A stretch of DNA of 40,241 nucleotides from positions 1 to 40,241 of the forward strand of contig JANBPT010000371.1 of NCBI GenBank assembly GCA_027575765.1. The letters run 5' to 3'. Made by a program: the position numbers and the translations under genes. Every line of letters begins with the position of its first letter. Within the stretch, counting starts at the first letter, position 1. This DNA comes from Tieghemiomyces parasiticus (Eukaryota; Kickxellomycota; Dimargaritomycetes; Dimargaritales; Dimargaritaceae). Below the pieces are notes generated by a model. It was not told the origin of the DNA, ran no database searches, and saw only the letters and a list, made by a program, of their open reading frames with translations. Below are positions 17,377-26,228 of the stretch, piece after piece.

Positions 17377-18840
17377 TCACCGTCGCGATGCAACCGAGTC
17401 GTTGAGCGCCACTGTCATAATGGCTTTGTTATGACCCTCGATGGTACGTGACAGCTCTCCGCTAGACACCTTCCACACGCGCAGTTTCTGGTCGGAACAG
17501 GCGGTGACCAAATACTCCGAGTCGTCGGAAAAAGTCAGGTCCCACACCCAGCCGCCATGGTCAGCCAAGGTATGCATGAGTTCGAACTGGTCGCCCTGGA
17601 TCCGCCACAGTTTAGCCGACTTGTCGGCCGAACAAGTAGCCAGGTACTGCAGGTTACGGCTGAGACAGCACCGGATGGCGTACTTGCCGTGGGCGTCGAA
17701 TCGCGCCACAAGCTCCAGATGACTCCGAATATGCGGGTCCGGCCACCGGTACACAAAACACCGCCCCTTATTGTTGGTGGCCACCAGCAGCGTCCCGTCC
17801 CGCGCAACCGCCACCGACCGTAGCGGTACCTCTGCTTCGGGTGTGAATTCGCACTCAATCGAGTTGTCCCGCAAGTTCCACAGCCGTAGGAGACCCTTCT
17901 GGTCCGCTGTAATGAGCATATCTTGCTCGGGGTGGATCTTGAGATCGTTCACCGCGCACTTATTGTCCATGTTGCGGCGCACGTGATTAGTTTTCCTGTA
18001 CGCGGTAACGGTAGGGGAAATGAGGCGGGTGGTGTTAAGGGGTATGGAAAACGGAGGCTTCGATGGGTTAAGTGCGCCGGTTGAACCTGGTTGGGATGCG
18101 TGTCCGAGCACAGAGAGGCACCAGGAAACCTTGGCGAAAGCCAGTGCATACTTACGGGAAGTCATAGATCCGGATGACGCCGTCTTCGCAAGCGGTCACG
18201 ATCCACTTCATTTCACGGTGAAACTCGATGGCCATCACGTTGACACCGGGCTTATGGGTCTCTAGAAGGAGGCACGGATTCTGGTTGAGGCCAGAGACCT
18301 CAAACACCTTAGCGCTCTGGTTACCGGCGGCGACCACAAATCGCTTATCAGGGGAGATGCAGAGTCGGTTTATGTGCTATGAACGCCAGGGTCACGCGAG
18401 GCATATCACGGGTATAAGGGTCGAAATGGTTAGTTCGCTGCTAGAGAGGGGTTAGAGTAGAAAGAGTTGATAGTCTAGACCCCGTGGGATACACCCCGGG
18501 GACCAACCGACCGTTAACTGACTGCCAAACTTACGCTATCGGTAAAAGGTAACGTGCGCATGCATGTGCCGTGCTGGGCATCCCAGAACTTGATCGTGCT
18601 GTCGAACCCGCCCGTTACTAACACGACCGTGCTGGCCTCGGGGGCGGTCTGGGTGGTTGCGTAGGGATGGTGTTGGTGGCCCGTCTGGCTGTGAAACGGA
18701 GAGCCGTAGGCCCCGGTGGCATTCGCTTGCGCCGTGCGGCCGCTACGAGTTGTGCCTCCAGTCCCGGCAGCAGGGTGCTGTTGGTTCGGGTAATAGCCGG
18801 CCGTGGCATGTTGCCGATGGGTACCCCCAGGTTGGTTCAT
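17377..18840 (-). CDS. LST8: LST8 (mLST8/GbetaL) WD40 subunit of TOR complexes, three exons
   Basis: Exons are 18840-18535, 18376-18156 and 17995-17377, joined through introns of 158 and 160 nt with GTAAGT donors at both. All phases agree and give 381 residues. The propeller reads VVLVTGGFDSTIKFWDA, then across junction 1 TDSHINRLCISPDKRF (LST8: DSQVNRLCISPDKRF), then ACEDGVIRIYDFPKTNHVRR across junction 2, CAVNDLKIHPEQDMLITADQ, and final blades SADKSAKLW and WVWDLTFSDDSEYLVTACSD. LST8 binds the TOR kinase domain and is part of both TORC1 and TORC2. Typical LST8 is about 305-325 residues. Here about 70 extra residues rich in His, Gln, Thr, Gly and Tyr precede the first blade. The first ATG is at 18840; the frame upstream of it has only a TTG. 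Confidence 0.92.
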
Positions 18841-19457
18841 CGCGGTAGAGAAATTGAATGTGACGAGATGCAGAGTAGCCAAAGTGTAGTGGTTAGGAAC
18901 GTGAGGAACAGTGTGACCACGCGGGACCGCCGGAGCTTTGTGTAGGGGGGGGGGGAAGGGGAGAGGAAACGGGGGCTAGTTGCTACACGGGACTAACCCA
19001 CCGAATACCCCCACTTATTCCATAGGTAGTAGTGGAGGCGGGCCAGTCCTTGTGTGAATGATGGATTGGGACACAGAAATGTCTAATCCCTTATTTCCTC
19101 CTTTGGTGGCCGGAATTGGCCTATTCCAAATTACCAGCCATGTTACTATAACGCGTTGGCATCATGGCTGCCATCACGGCGCGAACTATGAAGTATTGAC
19201 GCCCCTCCCCTCCGGCCTAGCTCCATTTTTTCCTCACAATAAACTGGGTCTCTATCCACGACCAATCCTTTTATGTGCACTCGCCTTTCGGGCCACCATA
19301 TTGGCGTAAAGCAACTTTAAAGCAAGTTCAATGACATCGCTTAGTTCAGTAAGGCAAATATCTTGTGTGGACCCTTCGCCAAACATGGCAGAGAATGGTG
19401 GGGGAAAAGCAAGGCGCGTCTGTCAGAAACCAACCCACTACAGGTTAGCCAACTATA
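18841..19457. other. Intergenic region between LST8 and the mariner element
   Basis: The LST8 promoter should lie at the left of this 617-bp stretch. It has a G run near 18946-18955. The plus frame at 19058-19309 has no recognisable features. Confidence 0.4.
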
Positions 19458-19486
19458 CAGGTGCCTCAAGTTATTGTGAGGCTTTC
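19458..19486 (+). repeat. Left terminal inverted repeat of the mariner element
   Basis: Begins CAGGTGCCTCAAGTTATTGT directly after a TA and lies just beyond the 3' end of the transposase gene. It pairs with the right repeat at 24 of 29 positions. Confidence 0.92.
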
Positions 19487-19501
19487 TAAGTCAAATTAGT
19501 T

Positions 19502-20590
19502 TTATTCAATATAGCTGCCACCACTCTGTACCACTCGGCGAGCTCTTTCTACCCATCTATCAAAACAGGCTCTGTAGTCATTTGGCTGGAGCCTGGCTAA
19601 CTGCAATTGCCAGGCGTCCACGACCGCCTCTACTGTGTTGAACTCCTTGCCCCTCAGCCGCTGTTTGATATTCCTGAACAGCCAGAAGTCGCAGGGGGCC
19701 AGATCAGGACTGTAAGGAGGGGCTGGCAGAAGTTTGAGTTTAGAGTTGGAAATGTAGGCCTGGGTAGCTGCAGCACAATGCAGTGGTGCATTATCATGGT
19801 GAAGCCGCAGGGGGTGACGGTCCAGACTTCCACGTGCCTCCACCCAGGCCTGGACCATGGGCTTCTGCCCGTACTCTACATAGAGTCTGGCGGAGACCTT
19901 GACACCTGGGGGCATAACGCTCAGGTGTAATAGGCCACGCCTGGTGAAATAAATGGTCAACATCACCTTGGGTGTGGTACAACCTTGGCGGGTCTCAGTT
20001 GGGATAGGGCCACCTTTAGGGCACCACCTCCGGCGATTGGATCCAGCAGGAGGATCATAAAGGTACACCCAAGTCTCGTCACCTGTGACGATGGAGTCCA
20101 GCAGGTAGTCATTGGCCCCATCAAATTTCTCCAGGAACTCAGTGGCAAAATGTACCCGCTTGCGGCGCTGGTTGTTGGTGAGGTTGTGGGGTATCCAGCA
20201 ATTGAAATAGCTGTGCAACCCCATGTCCCTGCGCAGGACATTGCGTATGGTACTAGGGGAAGTGTGGCAGGCCCTGGCCAGCTGCTCAATAGTAAGTCGA
20301 GGGTCTTCCCCCAGCCGCCTCAGGATTACGTCCCCATAATATGTACCAATATCATCTGATGGGCGGCCAGAATGAGGGTCATCTGCAAAAGAGCAGTGAC
20401 CTATGCGAAAGCGAGCCAGCCACCTGTAGATGGTGGAGTGGCTAGGGGCAGCTGAGCCCAGCTTGGAAGTCAAAACGTTAAAAATATCGTCTGCCTTGCG
20501 GCCCTCCAGATAGTAATTATAATTGAGGACCCGCACATCACGCCTGGTAAACTTGGGTGGAGTGGGGGAGGGGGTTTGAGAAGTAGACAT
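19502..20590 (-). CDS. Mariner transposase, intact
   Basis: A 362-residue uninterrupted frame from the ATG at 20590. The N-terminal half has two helix-turn-helix regions (SHSTIYRWLARFRIGHCSFA and ARACHTSPSTIRNVLRRDMG) joined by an acidic, GRPS-containing linker. The RNase H-like catalytic core has Asp171 (IVTGDETWVYLYDP), Asp266 (LHHDNAPLH) and Asp301 (YSPDLAPCDFWLF). Exactly 34 residues separate the second and third Asp, the mariner DD34D signature. The length fits the family (about 340-360). It should cut the element out and insert it at TA by a cut-and-paste mechanism. No stop, frameshift or missing catalytic residue is seen, so the copy may be active or recently inserted. DD34D mariners of this kind are best known from animals, so horizontal transfer is worth considering. 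Confidence 0.96.
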   Translation of the reverse strand: MSTSQTPSPTPPKFTRRDVRVLNYNYYLEGRKADDIFNVLTSKLGSAAPSHSTIYRWLARFRIGHCSFADDPHSGRPSDDIGTYYGDVILRRLGEDPRLTIEQLARACHTSPSTIRNVLRRDMGLHSYFNCWIPHNLTNNQRRKRVHFATEFLEKFDGANDYLLDSIVTGDETWVYLYDPPAGSNRRRWCPKGGPIPTETRQGCTTPKVMLTIYFTRRGLLHLSVMPPGVKVSARLYVEYGQKPMVQAWVEARGSLDRHPLRLHHDNAPLHCAAATQAYISNSKLKLLPAPPYSPDLAPCDFWLFRNIKQRLRGKEFNTVEAVVDAWQLQLARLQPNDYRACFDRWVERARRVVQSGGSYIE

Positions 20591-20721
20591 GATGGACAGT
20601 TAAAAAAGTAAGCTGTGAAGTCAAAAATGGTTTAATCCTGGAGTGGTTTATACCAATCGACTCAGCATCATTGACTCTCTTAGGTTTCATCTGAAACACT
20701 GGGATCTGAGACCTCCCACTC

Positions 20722-20750
20722 AAAAACCTCATAATTATTTGAGGCACCTG
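20722..20750 (-). repeat. Right terminal inverted repeat of the mariner element
   Basis: Read on the reverse strand it begins CAGGTGCCTCAAATAATTAT and is followed outward by TA. It lies 131 bp upstream of the transposase start, leaving room for the element's promoter. Confidence 0.92.
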
Positions 20751-21458
20751 TACACACTAGTGAGCCTAGTTATCCTCACTACGTCTGTCTCCCTTCCTTC
20801 CAACGAATCATTTATCTACCGTATTATACGCAATGCAGGCCTGCCCCTCTAATCGTATTATATCCGGTAAAACACGCCTGACGCGACGTTGTATGGTACG
20901 CATGTTTTTAATGACCAGCCAATAGTGCCAGCGTAGGGGGGGGGGACATATTGGCGGCAAGATTAGAATGAATATTATTTTTATATTAAAAAACGAAAAG
21001 CGTTAAGCGGGACGAGATACGATAATGGATGGAACATAATGTTGGTACAGACGAAAGAGGGGGGGGGGTTAGGCGGTGGATAACGCAGACATCGGATAGG
21101 AATAGAAAGCGGGATTTTTAAAATAATAATAATGATCATGATGAGTGTCAAAGAAAGGTACAACTGCGCATCAAGGAGGGTGACAATAAACCGCAAAGTA
21201 GATGATTCAGAAACAAGAGTAAGCCAAGCCACAGCTAGGGGTTCCAAGCAGGAAATAACAGAGGGAGAGAGAGAGCGAGAGAGAGAGAGAGAGAGTAAGG
21301 TTCTCTCTCGATGGCACCGAAAACCCTACATTCATCATTAGCTCAAGGCCATATGTATAACGTGGGGAAAATCCCAGGAACATATAAGAATTCAAAAATG
21401 CTCCCCCCCTCCTACTCTTCCCTAACGAGACCAGCCATTAAGCGCTCTTTTCTCCCTC
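20751..21458. other. Intergenic region right of the mariner, with a GA microsatellite
   Basis: This is a 708-bp AT-rich spacer with G runs near 20937-20944 and 21061-21068 and a (GA)n tract at about 21265-21295. The frames here arise largely from the repeat. It should hold the 3' end of the disordered orphan gene transcript. Confidence 0.45.
21265..21295. repeat. (GA)n microsatellite
   Basis: An almost uninterrupted GA dinucleotide run with one C interruption, about 170-190 bp beyond the stop of the disordered orphan gene. Read from that gene it is a (CT)n tract in its likely 3' untranslated region. Confidence 0.9.
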
Positions 21459-24400
21459 CTACGACGACCGGGGTGGTTGGTAGCTTCCACCAGCAGGGGA
21501 AGTAGTGGGGGGGTACTGATTGCCCCGATTATGCGGGGGAATCTGCCCGTACGGTGACGTAGCATATGCATATGTCGCAGAGCTAGTCACTGGATGTTGT
21601 TGCGGGTGCTGGTGGTGTTGGTATTGATGGTAGTAGGCTGAGGATGGATGGGCCATCTGGACACCCAGGGCGTTGGCATTGGGTACGCCCTTAGTCATAC
21701 CGCCGTAGGCGCTACCAGTAGTTTGAGAGGCATGGAGGGAAGCGAGGTAGGAGGATGGAGCGGCGATGGCCATTGCAGTCGAGCGGCCACCCGGGGTGGA
21801 CGGCGGAGGCGGCGGTGGAGCGTAACTGTTATTGGCGGCGGAGGGTGAGGTGGTATCAGCGTGGCCGTGCGACATTACGGCCGGCGACCGCGGAGAAGGT
21901 GGCGGCAGCGACGAGAAAGCGTAATTGGCCGACGAGAGAGGCATGGGGGTCATAATAGCCCCGCTGGCCATACTACTGGTACCCGTAGTAGGATGACCCG
22001 GTGACGGGGGAGGAGCGTACATCATGGTCTGACCCAAGGCCGGGGTACCCGGAGGCGAGGCAAGCATCATTCCGGCAGTGGTCGAATTGGCTCCAGGCGG
22101 GGCGGCGTACATGTAACCGCCCGGGTAAGGCTGGTAAAACGTAGGCATTGCCGCCATCGAGACCATCATACCAGCAGCCGACTGTGGTACGGTAGAAGGG
22201 GTAGATTCCGAAGGGGTCGTCGGGGGACTGGGGACCGGCTGGGCGGGTGGCTTGGGCTTAGAGAACAGTCGGTTAAGGCGGGAAGGTTTGGAGACCGGTG
22301 CGGTAGGCGGGGTTGGCGAAGTGGCCTTGGTCGGCGGATTGCGTTGGATGGAAGTGGCCGGAGCCGAAGGCGGCGTCAGAGGTTTGGATGTTGTAGGGGT
22401 GGTAGCGGCAGCAGCCGGTGCCTGTGGATTGGGCGATACACCGTACGGATAGCAGTTGGGCGGGTACATGTAATATCCCATCGGGGAAGCCATGAGACCT
22501 CCACCGGCGGCAGCAGCGGCGGCGTTGGGAGGAGGGGCCGCGTAGGGCATGTAACCCGGATAAAACCCTGCATGTGGGTACGACGGGTACCCGTAATACA
22601 TCTGGGGTTGGCCAGCGGCGGGAAAGGGTGGTCCCGCGTGGTGATTCGTGGCGACGTCCTCCTCGCCGCTACTACGGTCGTCGTCGTCGCTCGAATTTCT
22701 CCCGGTACTGTCGGACGTGCTGTCGGTATCGTCTTCATCGGAACTGTCTCCGCGGCGGTGCCGGCCAGATCGGGACTTGCGGTACGAACGTCGATGGCGT
22801 CCGTGGTGGCTACGCCGGCGGTGGTGACGGTGACTCGAGGCATCACTATCGGAATCGTCCTCGTCGCTCGAATCGCTGGTACCACTCTCGCTCGAACTGT
22901 CATAGTGGCGCGACGCACCATCGGCATCACCAATCTGGACCTTGGCTGCCCCGTCCTTCTCTGCATCGTCATTATCTCCACTTTCCTCCTCCTCCTCGGA
23001 GGAGACTAGGGCGGCAATTGTGGCCTCCATCTGTCGTAACCGTTCCTCCTCTTCCTTCTCCTGCTGCCGTCTGGCCAGGATAAGTTTTGGCAGGGCGATT
23101 GGAGTGCCCACCGCGTTAAATGTATTGGCGTACACGGCCTTAAGGTCCCGCTTGGCGTTTGGCTTAAAGTTGGTTTTGAAACGCCGGCGACCGCCGCTGG
23201 AACCGGCGGTGGCTCCCCCGGTGGAGTCTTCTGACGACCGGGTCGCCGCCGATTCCTCAGTCTCGATGGCGATGGGTCGCGTGAGGTGGCTGGCCTTCTT
23301 GCGGAAACTGACGTATCGGCGCTCGGATTCGCTGGCGTCAGAATCTAGGGTGTAGGAGTCGGAAGAATCGGTATCGTCGACCTTCTCGGGCGGAGGAACC
23401 ACCGGGTAAGTCTCCTCTGCGTCTTTGGTATATTCGGGTTCCTCCACGGTCGCATTGGTATCGGCCTTAGTATCGGCTGCTTGCGCCTTGACGTGCGATT
23501 CCGGTGTTTCCGACGGTTTAGCAGAGCTCACTGCCTCCAGAGCGTCGGCCGGCTGGTGTATATCGACTGACACTACGTTGGTCGCAGGGGATGAGACGAG
23601 CGCGGCGGCCAGTATAGGCTCCGGCGAGGCGAGGCGAGACGAGCTGTGGATGGTAGGCAGGGGAGGTACGGGGTGCGCAGGGTGGAGGACAGGTGTGCCG
23701 GGTCGGCTAATGAAAGGCGAGACGTGAGTATGAGAACCGCGGACCGATGATCCCCCAGACGACGAACCCGGTGGGGGCGGCGTGAAGGCCGGCGAGCTAA
23801 GAGCCTCCTGCGGATGGTGGTAGAACCCGTGCGATGTGGCAGCCCGAGGCGGCGGCACTGGGGTCATGAGTGCAGCACCGTTGGGCGTCCAGTGAGACGG
23901 GTGGGCAGTGTAGGGTACGGGCGGCACGGGGTGGGCGGCATAACCACGAGGTCCAAGCCCGGCGTAGGGACCGTAGCCACCGTTCAATTGGCTGAGGTTG
24001 GGTCCGCTCAGGTTGGAATGAGCGGTGAACCGCTGAACCGGGCGCGCTGGGGCGGGGGCCGGGGCGGCAGATGTTTCCTTGGGGGGACGTGGGTTGGCCG
24101 TGTCGCGGAGGACAGCCTCGGGATTGATCCCGCAGTTGACCATCCACTTGTGGATGGCGCCGTGACCTTGCTGAATCTCGTTTCGGTGGCGACCCAACAT
24201 CCGCTGGAGGAGGGCGCGCTGCCGTTCCTGGTCGCGGAGTTTGGCCTCGTCGAGCGGCGGCTTGGCCTTGCTTGCCTCGGCATCCCGCTTGGCGCGCCCA
24301 GCCTCTTCGTCAGGCAGTTGCCACGAGACACCCTTGGATTTCTTGGGATCCTTGGCGGCGTTGGCCTTGCGTAGGCGGCGGCGGCGGCGACGGGCGCTGG

Positions 24401-26228
24401 CCTCTTCATCGTAGCTGTCATCGCTGTCAGAGGTGTACTCACTGCCGCTGGATGAGGTGTACGAACAATCCGACTGGGATTCGGAGGTTTCCGAATCTTC
24501 CACATCGCTGGTGGCAACTGCACGGCGGCCCTTCTTACCGGATACTGGCGGGGGCGGGACGTTCTGGCCGGCCTGCTGCATCAACTCGGTGAGGGCCGAT
24601 ATGGCCTGCATCTGACCGCTGGGGAGCTCGCGAAAGGACGTGCCCCCACTGGTCAGCGGATTGGCGTTTATGGCTAGAAACTTGCTGAGCGCTGAGGTGG
24701 GGTCGAGCAGGGCGTTGTCGATATCATCTTCCTCGGCTATGGAGGGCGGCCGAACGGCGAAGACGTCGCTGACCAGATCAGTGAGTGGCTCGTCGCTTCC
24801 TAGGTCCAATTTGAGGACAGGCTCGGGGGGAGGCGCGACGTCGGCCGCGGCGGTGCGGTGCTTGCGGCCCCCCTTGCCGAGGATACCGCCGAGCCAGCCC
24901 GGGGCCTTGGGCTTCGACATGGAACTGCGGGAACTACGTCGGGTAGACTCGTCGTCGGTGGGCTCTGAGGTCATGCGTGACAGAGCCATCGAGGAACCGG
25001 ACGGACGCGCCGAGTCAGAGGTCGTATCGAAGCTAAGCAGAGGGCGTGGTGGGGCCGCCTGAGCGAGAGCGGCCAGGGGTAGGGAATCCGTTGAAGGGAC
25101 TACCTGGCGGTTCTGCATGGCCGCCAGTACGCTGCTCTGGGTCCTGACGGGGGCTTTGGGGTCCAGGGTAGTAGGTATAGCCGAAGTCAGGCGCGACACG
25201 ATTCGGCCGCCGGGGCCTCCCGTGAGGGGCGGCAGGCGTGGGGAGGAGGAGGTTGAGCTGGTGGAGGCTAGACTGGGTGGAGTTGGTAGGCCAGCTGGTA
25301 CCTGCGGCTGCTTGCCGCTCTCCACGGTAAGAGCCCAGCGCTCAAATTCATTGAGACTGCTCCCCTGGGGTGGAGAGGATGAGGTGGGGGCCGTCGGAGG
25401 GACCGTGGCGAGGGTGGTAGTCGCGGACGGCTGGGGCAGCGGGCTGGATCGGTCCGCACTCGACGAGGCCAGAGGGGACGAGCAATCCCCACCACCGGAA
25501 TCCCAGCCGCCCAGGAGATCGCCGAGGAATTGTGAGGTAGTGAGTTCGGCCCGGACAGAAAGGTTTGTACGGGGCATCGTGGCGTGAAGCCGAGTCGACG
25601 GCATAGGCTCCGTACGGGCGCGTGGCGGTGGCGGTAGCGTGGATACAGTGGAGGTTGTAGGTGCAGATGGCGGAGTAGACATGGCCGGGGGCGGCCGGAA
25701 GGTGGGCTCTGATGACGGGGCAGCTTGGGTAGCCCGCGATGGTATCGGTAAATGGGGCGAAGTGGTGGACGATACCGAAGCGGCCAAGGCGGGTGGCGTC
25801 TGGGGTGTTGAACTAGTTGAGATGGGGTCGAAGTGGGCCGTGGAGGCGGCCGAAACAAGGGGCAAAGACGAGGTGGTGGTGGTATGGGCCTGGACATGGA
25901 CAAGCGGTTCGGTAGTAGCACGGGTAAGCGAGGCTAGCGGACTAATGTACTGGCGCTGAAGACTAACCGTTGGCACGGGCGGGGCAGCGAAGGTTGGAGA
26001 GTGAGGCGGAGATGGTCCGCCGACCGACGAAGCGGTGCCGTTCGAAGCGGAGGAGGACATGGGCGACCGTAGACCGCCTGGGGCTTGGCTCCGGCGCGGA
26101 CGATCCTGAGTGTTTACGCGTAAGTTACTGGCAAAGCCGGAACGGCGGCCCTTGCGCGGGCCCGAGTCCCCGTCCGTAGACTGTGACACATTGGTCGAGG
26201 ACTGGTTAAATTTCTTAAGAAAAAACAT
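21459..26228 (-). CDS. Large intrinsically disordered Ser/Pro-rich protein, unknown function
   Basis: A single frame of 1589 residues from the ATG at 26228 (MFFLKKFNQSSTN). I recognise no catalytic or named domain. It is rich in Ser, Thr, Pro and Ala throughout. Visible features in order: a basic N-terminus (GPRKGRRSGF); a long Ser/Thr/Pro stretch; acidic Ser tracts followed by ARRRRRRLRKANAAKDPKK; a helical segment near residue 690 (RQRALLQRMLGRHRNEIQQG) with IHKWMVNCGINPEAVLRD, the only part that looks folded; a Glu-rich coiled-coil stretch (LILARRQQEKEEEERLRQME); a His/Arg/Ser block resembling RS-domain repeats; and a C-terminal third rich in Pro, Tyr and Met with polyproline and His/Gln runs. 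Long open length with composition unlike random sequence supports a real gene. A scaffold, polarity or RNA-associated role is possible, but this is inference only. Confidence 0.75.
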   Translation of the reverse strand: MFFLKKFNQSSTNVSQSTDGDSGPRKGRRSGFASNLRVNTQDRPRRSQAPGGLRSPMSSSASNGTASSVGGPSPPHSPTFAAPPVPTVSLQRQYISPLASLTRATTEPLVHVQAHTTTTSSLPLVSAASTAHFDPISTSSTPQTPPALAASVSSTTSPHLPIPSRATQAAPSSEPTFRPPPAMSTPPSAPTTSTVSTLPPPPRARTEPMPSTRLHATMPRTNLSVRAELTTSQFLGDLLGGWDSGGGDCSSPLASSSADRSSPLPQPSATTTLATVPPTAPTSSSPPQGSSLNEFERWALTVESGKQPQVPAGLPTPPSLASTSSTSSSPRLPPLTGGPGGRIVSRLTSAIPTTLDPKAPVRTQSSVLAAMQNRQVVPSTDSLPLAALAQAAPPRPLLSFDTTSDSARPSGSSMALSRMTSEPTDDESTRRSSRSSMSKPKAPGWLGGILGKGGRKHRTAAADVAPPPEPVLKLDLGSDEPLTDLVSDVFAVRPPSIAEEDDIDNALLDPTSALSKFLAINANPLTSGGTSFRELPSGQMQAISALTELMQQAGQNVPPPPVSGKKGRRAVATSDVEDSETSESQSDCSYTSSSGSEYTSDSDDSYDEEASARRRRRRLRKANAAKDPKKSKGVSWQLPDEEAGRAKRDAEASKAKPPLDEAKLRDQERQRALLQRMLGRHRNEIQQGHGAIHKWMVNCGINPEAVLRDTANPRPPKETSAAPAPAPARPVQRFTAHSNLSGPNLSQLNGGYGPYAGLGPRGYAAHPVPPVPYTAHPSHWTPNGAALMTPVPPPRAATSHGFYHHPQEALSSPAFTPPPPGSSSGGSSVRGSHTHVSPFISRPGTPVLHPAHPVPPLPTIHSSSRLASPEPILAAALVSSPATNVVSVDIHQPADALEAVSSAKPSETPESHVKAQAADTKADTNATVEEPEYTKDAEETYPVVPPPEKVDDTDSSDSYTLDSDASESERRYVSFRKKASHLTRPIAIETEESAATRSSEDSTGGATAGSSGGRRRFKTNFKPNAKRDLKAVYANTFNAVGTPIALPKLILARRQQEKEEEERLRQMEATIAALVSSEEEEESGDNDDAEKDGAAKVQIGDADGASRHYDSSSESGTSDSSDEDDSDSDASSHRHHRRRSHHGRHRRSYRKSRSGRHRRGDSSDEDDTDSTSDSTGRNSSDDDDRSSGEEDVATNHHAGPPFPAAGQPQMYYGYPSYPHAGFYPGYMPYAAPPPNAAAAAAGGGLMASPMGYYMYPPNCYPYGVSPNPQAPAAAATTPTTSKPLTPPSAPATSIQRNPPTKATSPTPPTAPVSKPSRLNRLFSKPKPPAQPVPSPPTTPSESTPSTVPQSAAGMMVSMAAMPTFYQPYPGGYMYAAPPGANSTTAGMMLASPPGTPALGQTMMYAPPPSPGHPTTGTSSMASGAIMTPMPLSSANYAFSSLPPPSPRSPAVMSHGHADTTSPSAANNSYAPPPPPPSTPGGRSTAMAIAAPSSYLASLHASQTTGSAYGGMTKGVPNANALGVQMAHPSSAYYHQYQHHQHPQQHPVTSSATYAYATSPYGQIPPHNRGNQYPPTTSPAGGSYQPPRSS

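Larger units (their letters stand above)
19458..20750 (-). mobile_element. Full-length Tc1/mariner element (mariner, DD34D)
   Basis: The element is 1293 bp long. Both ends begin CAGGTGCCTCAA when read inward, and the terminal inverted repeats match at 24 of 29 positions. A TA dinucleotide flanks each end (19456-19457 and 20751-20752), the expected target duplication of this superfamily. One intact transposase gene fills most of the interior. Length, ends, target site and transposase all agree, so the borders are well supported. It lies between LST8 and the disordered orphan gene and interrupts nothing that I can recognise. Confidence 0.95.
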
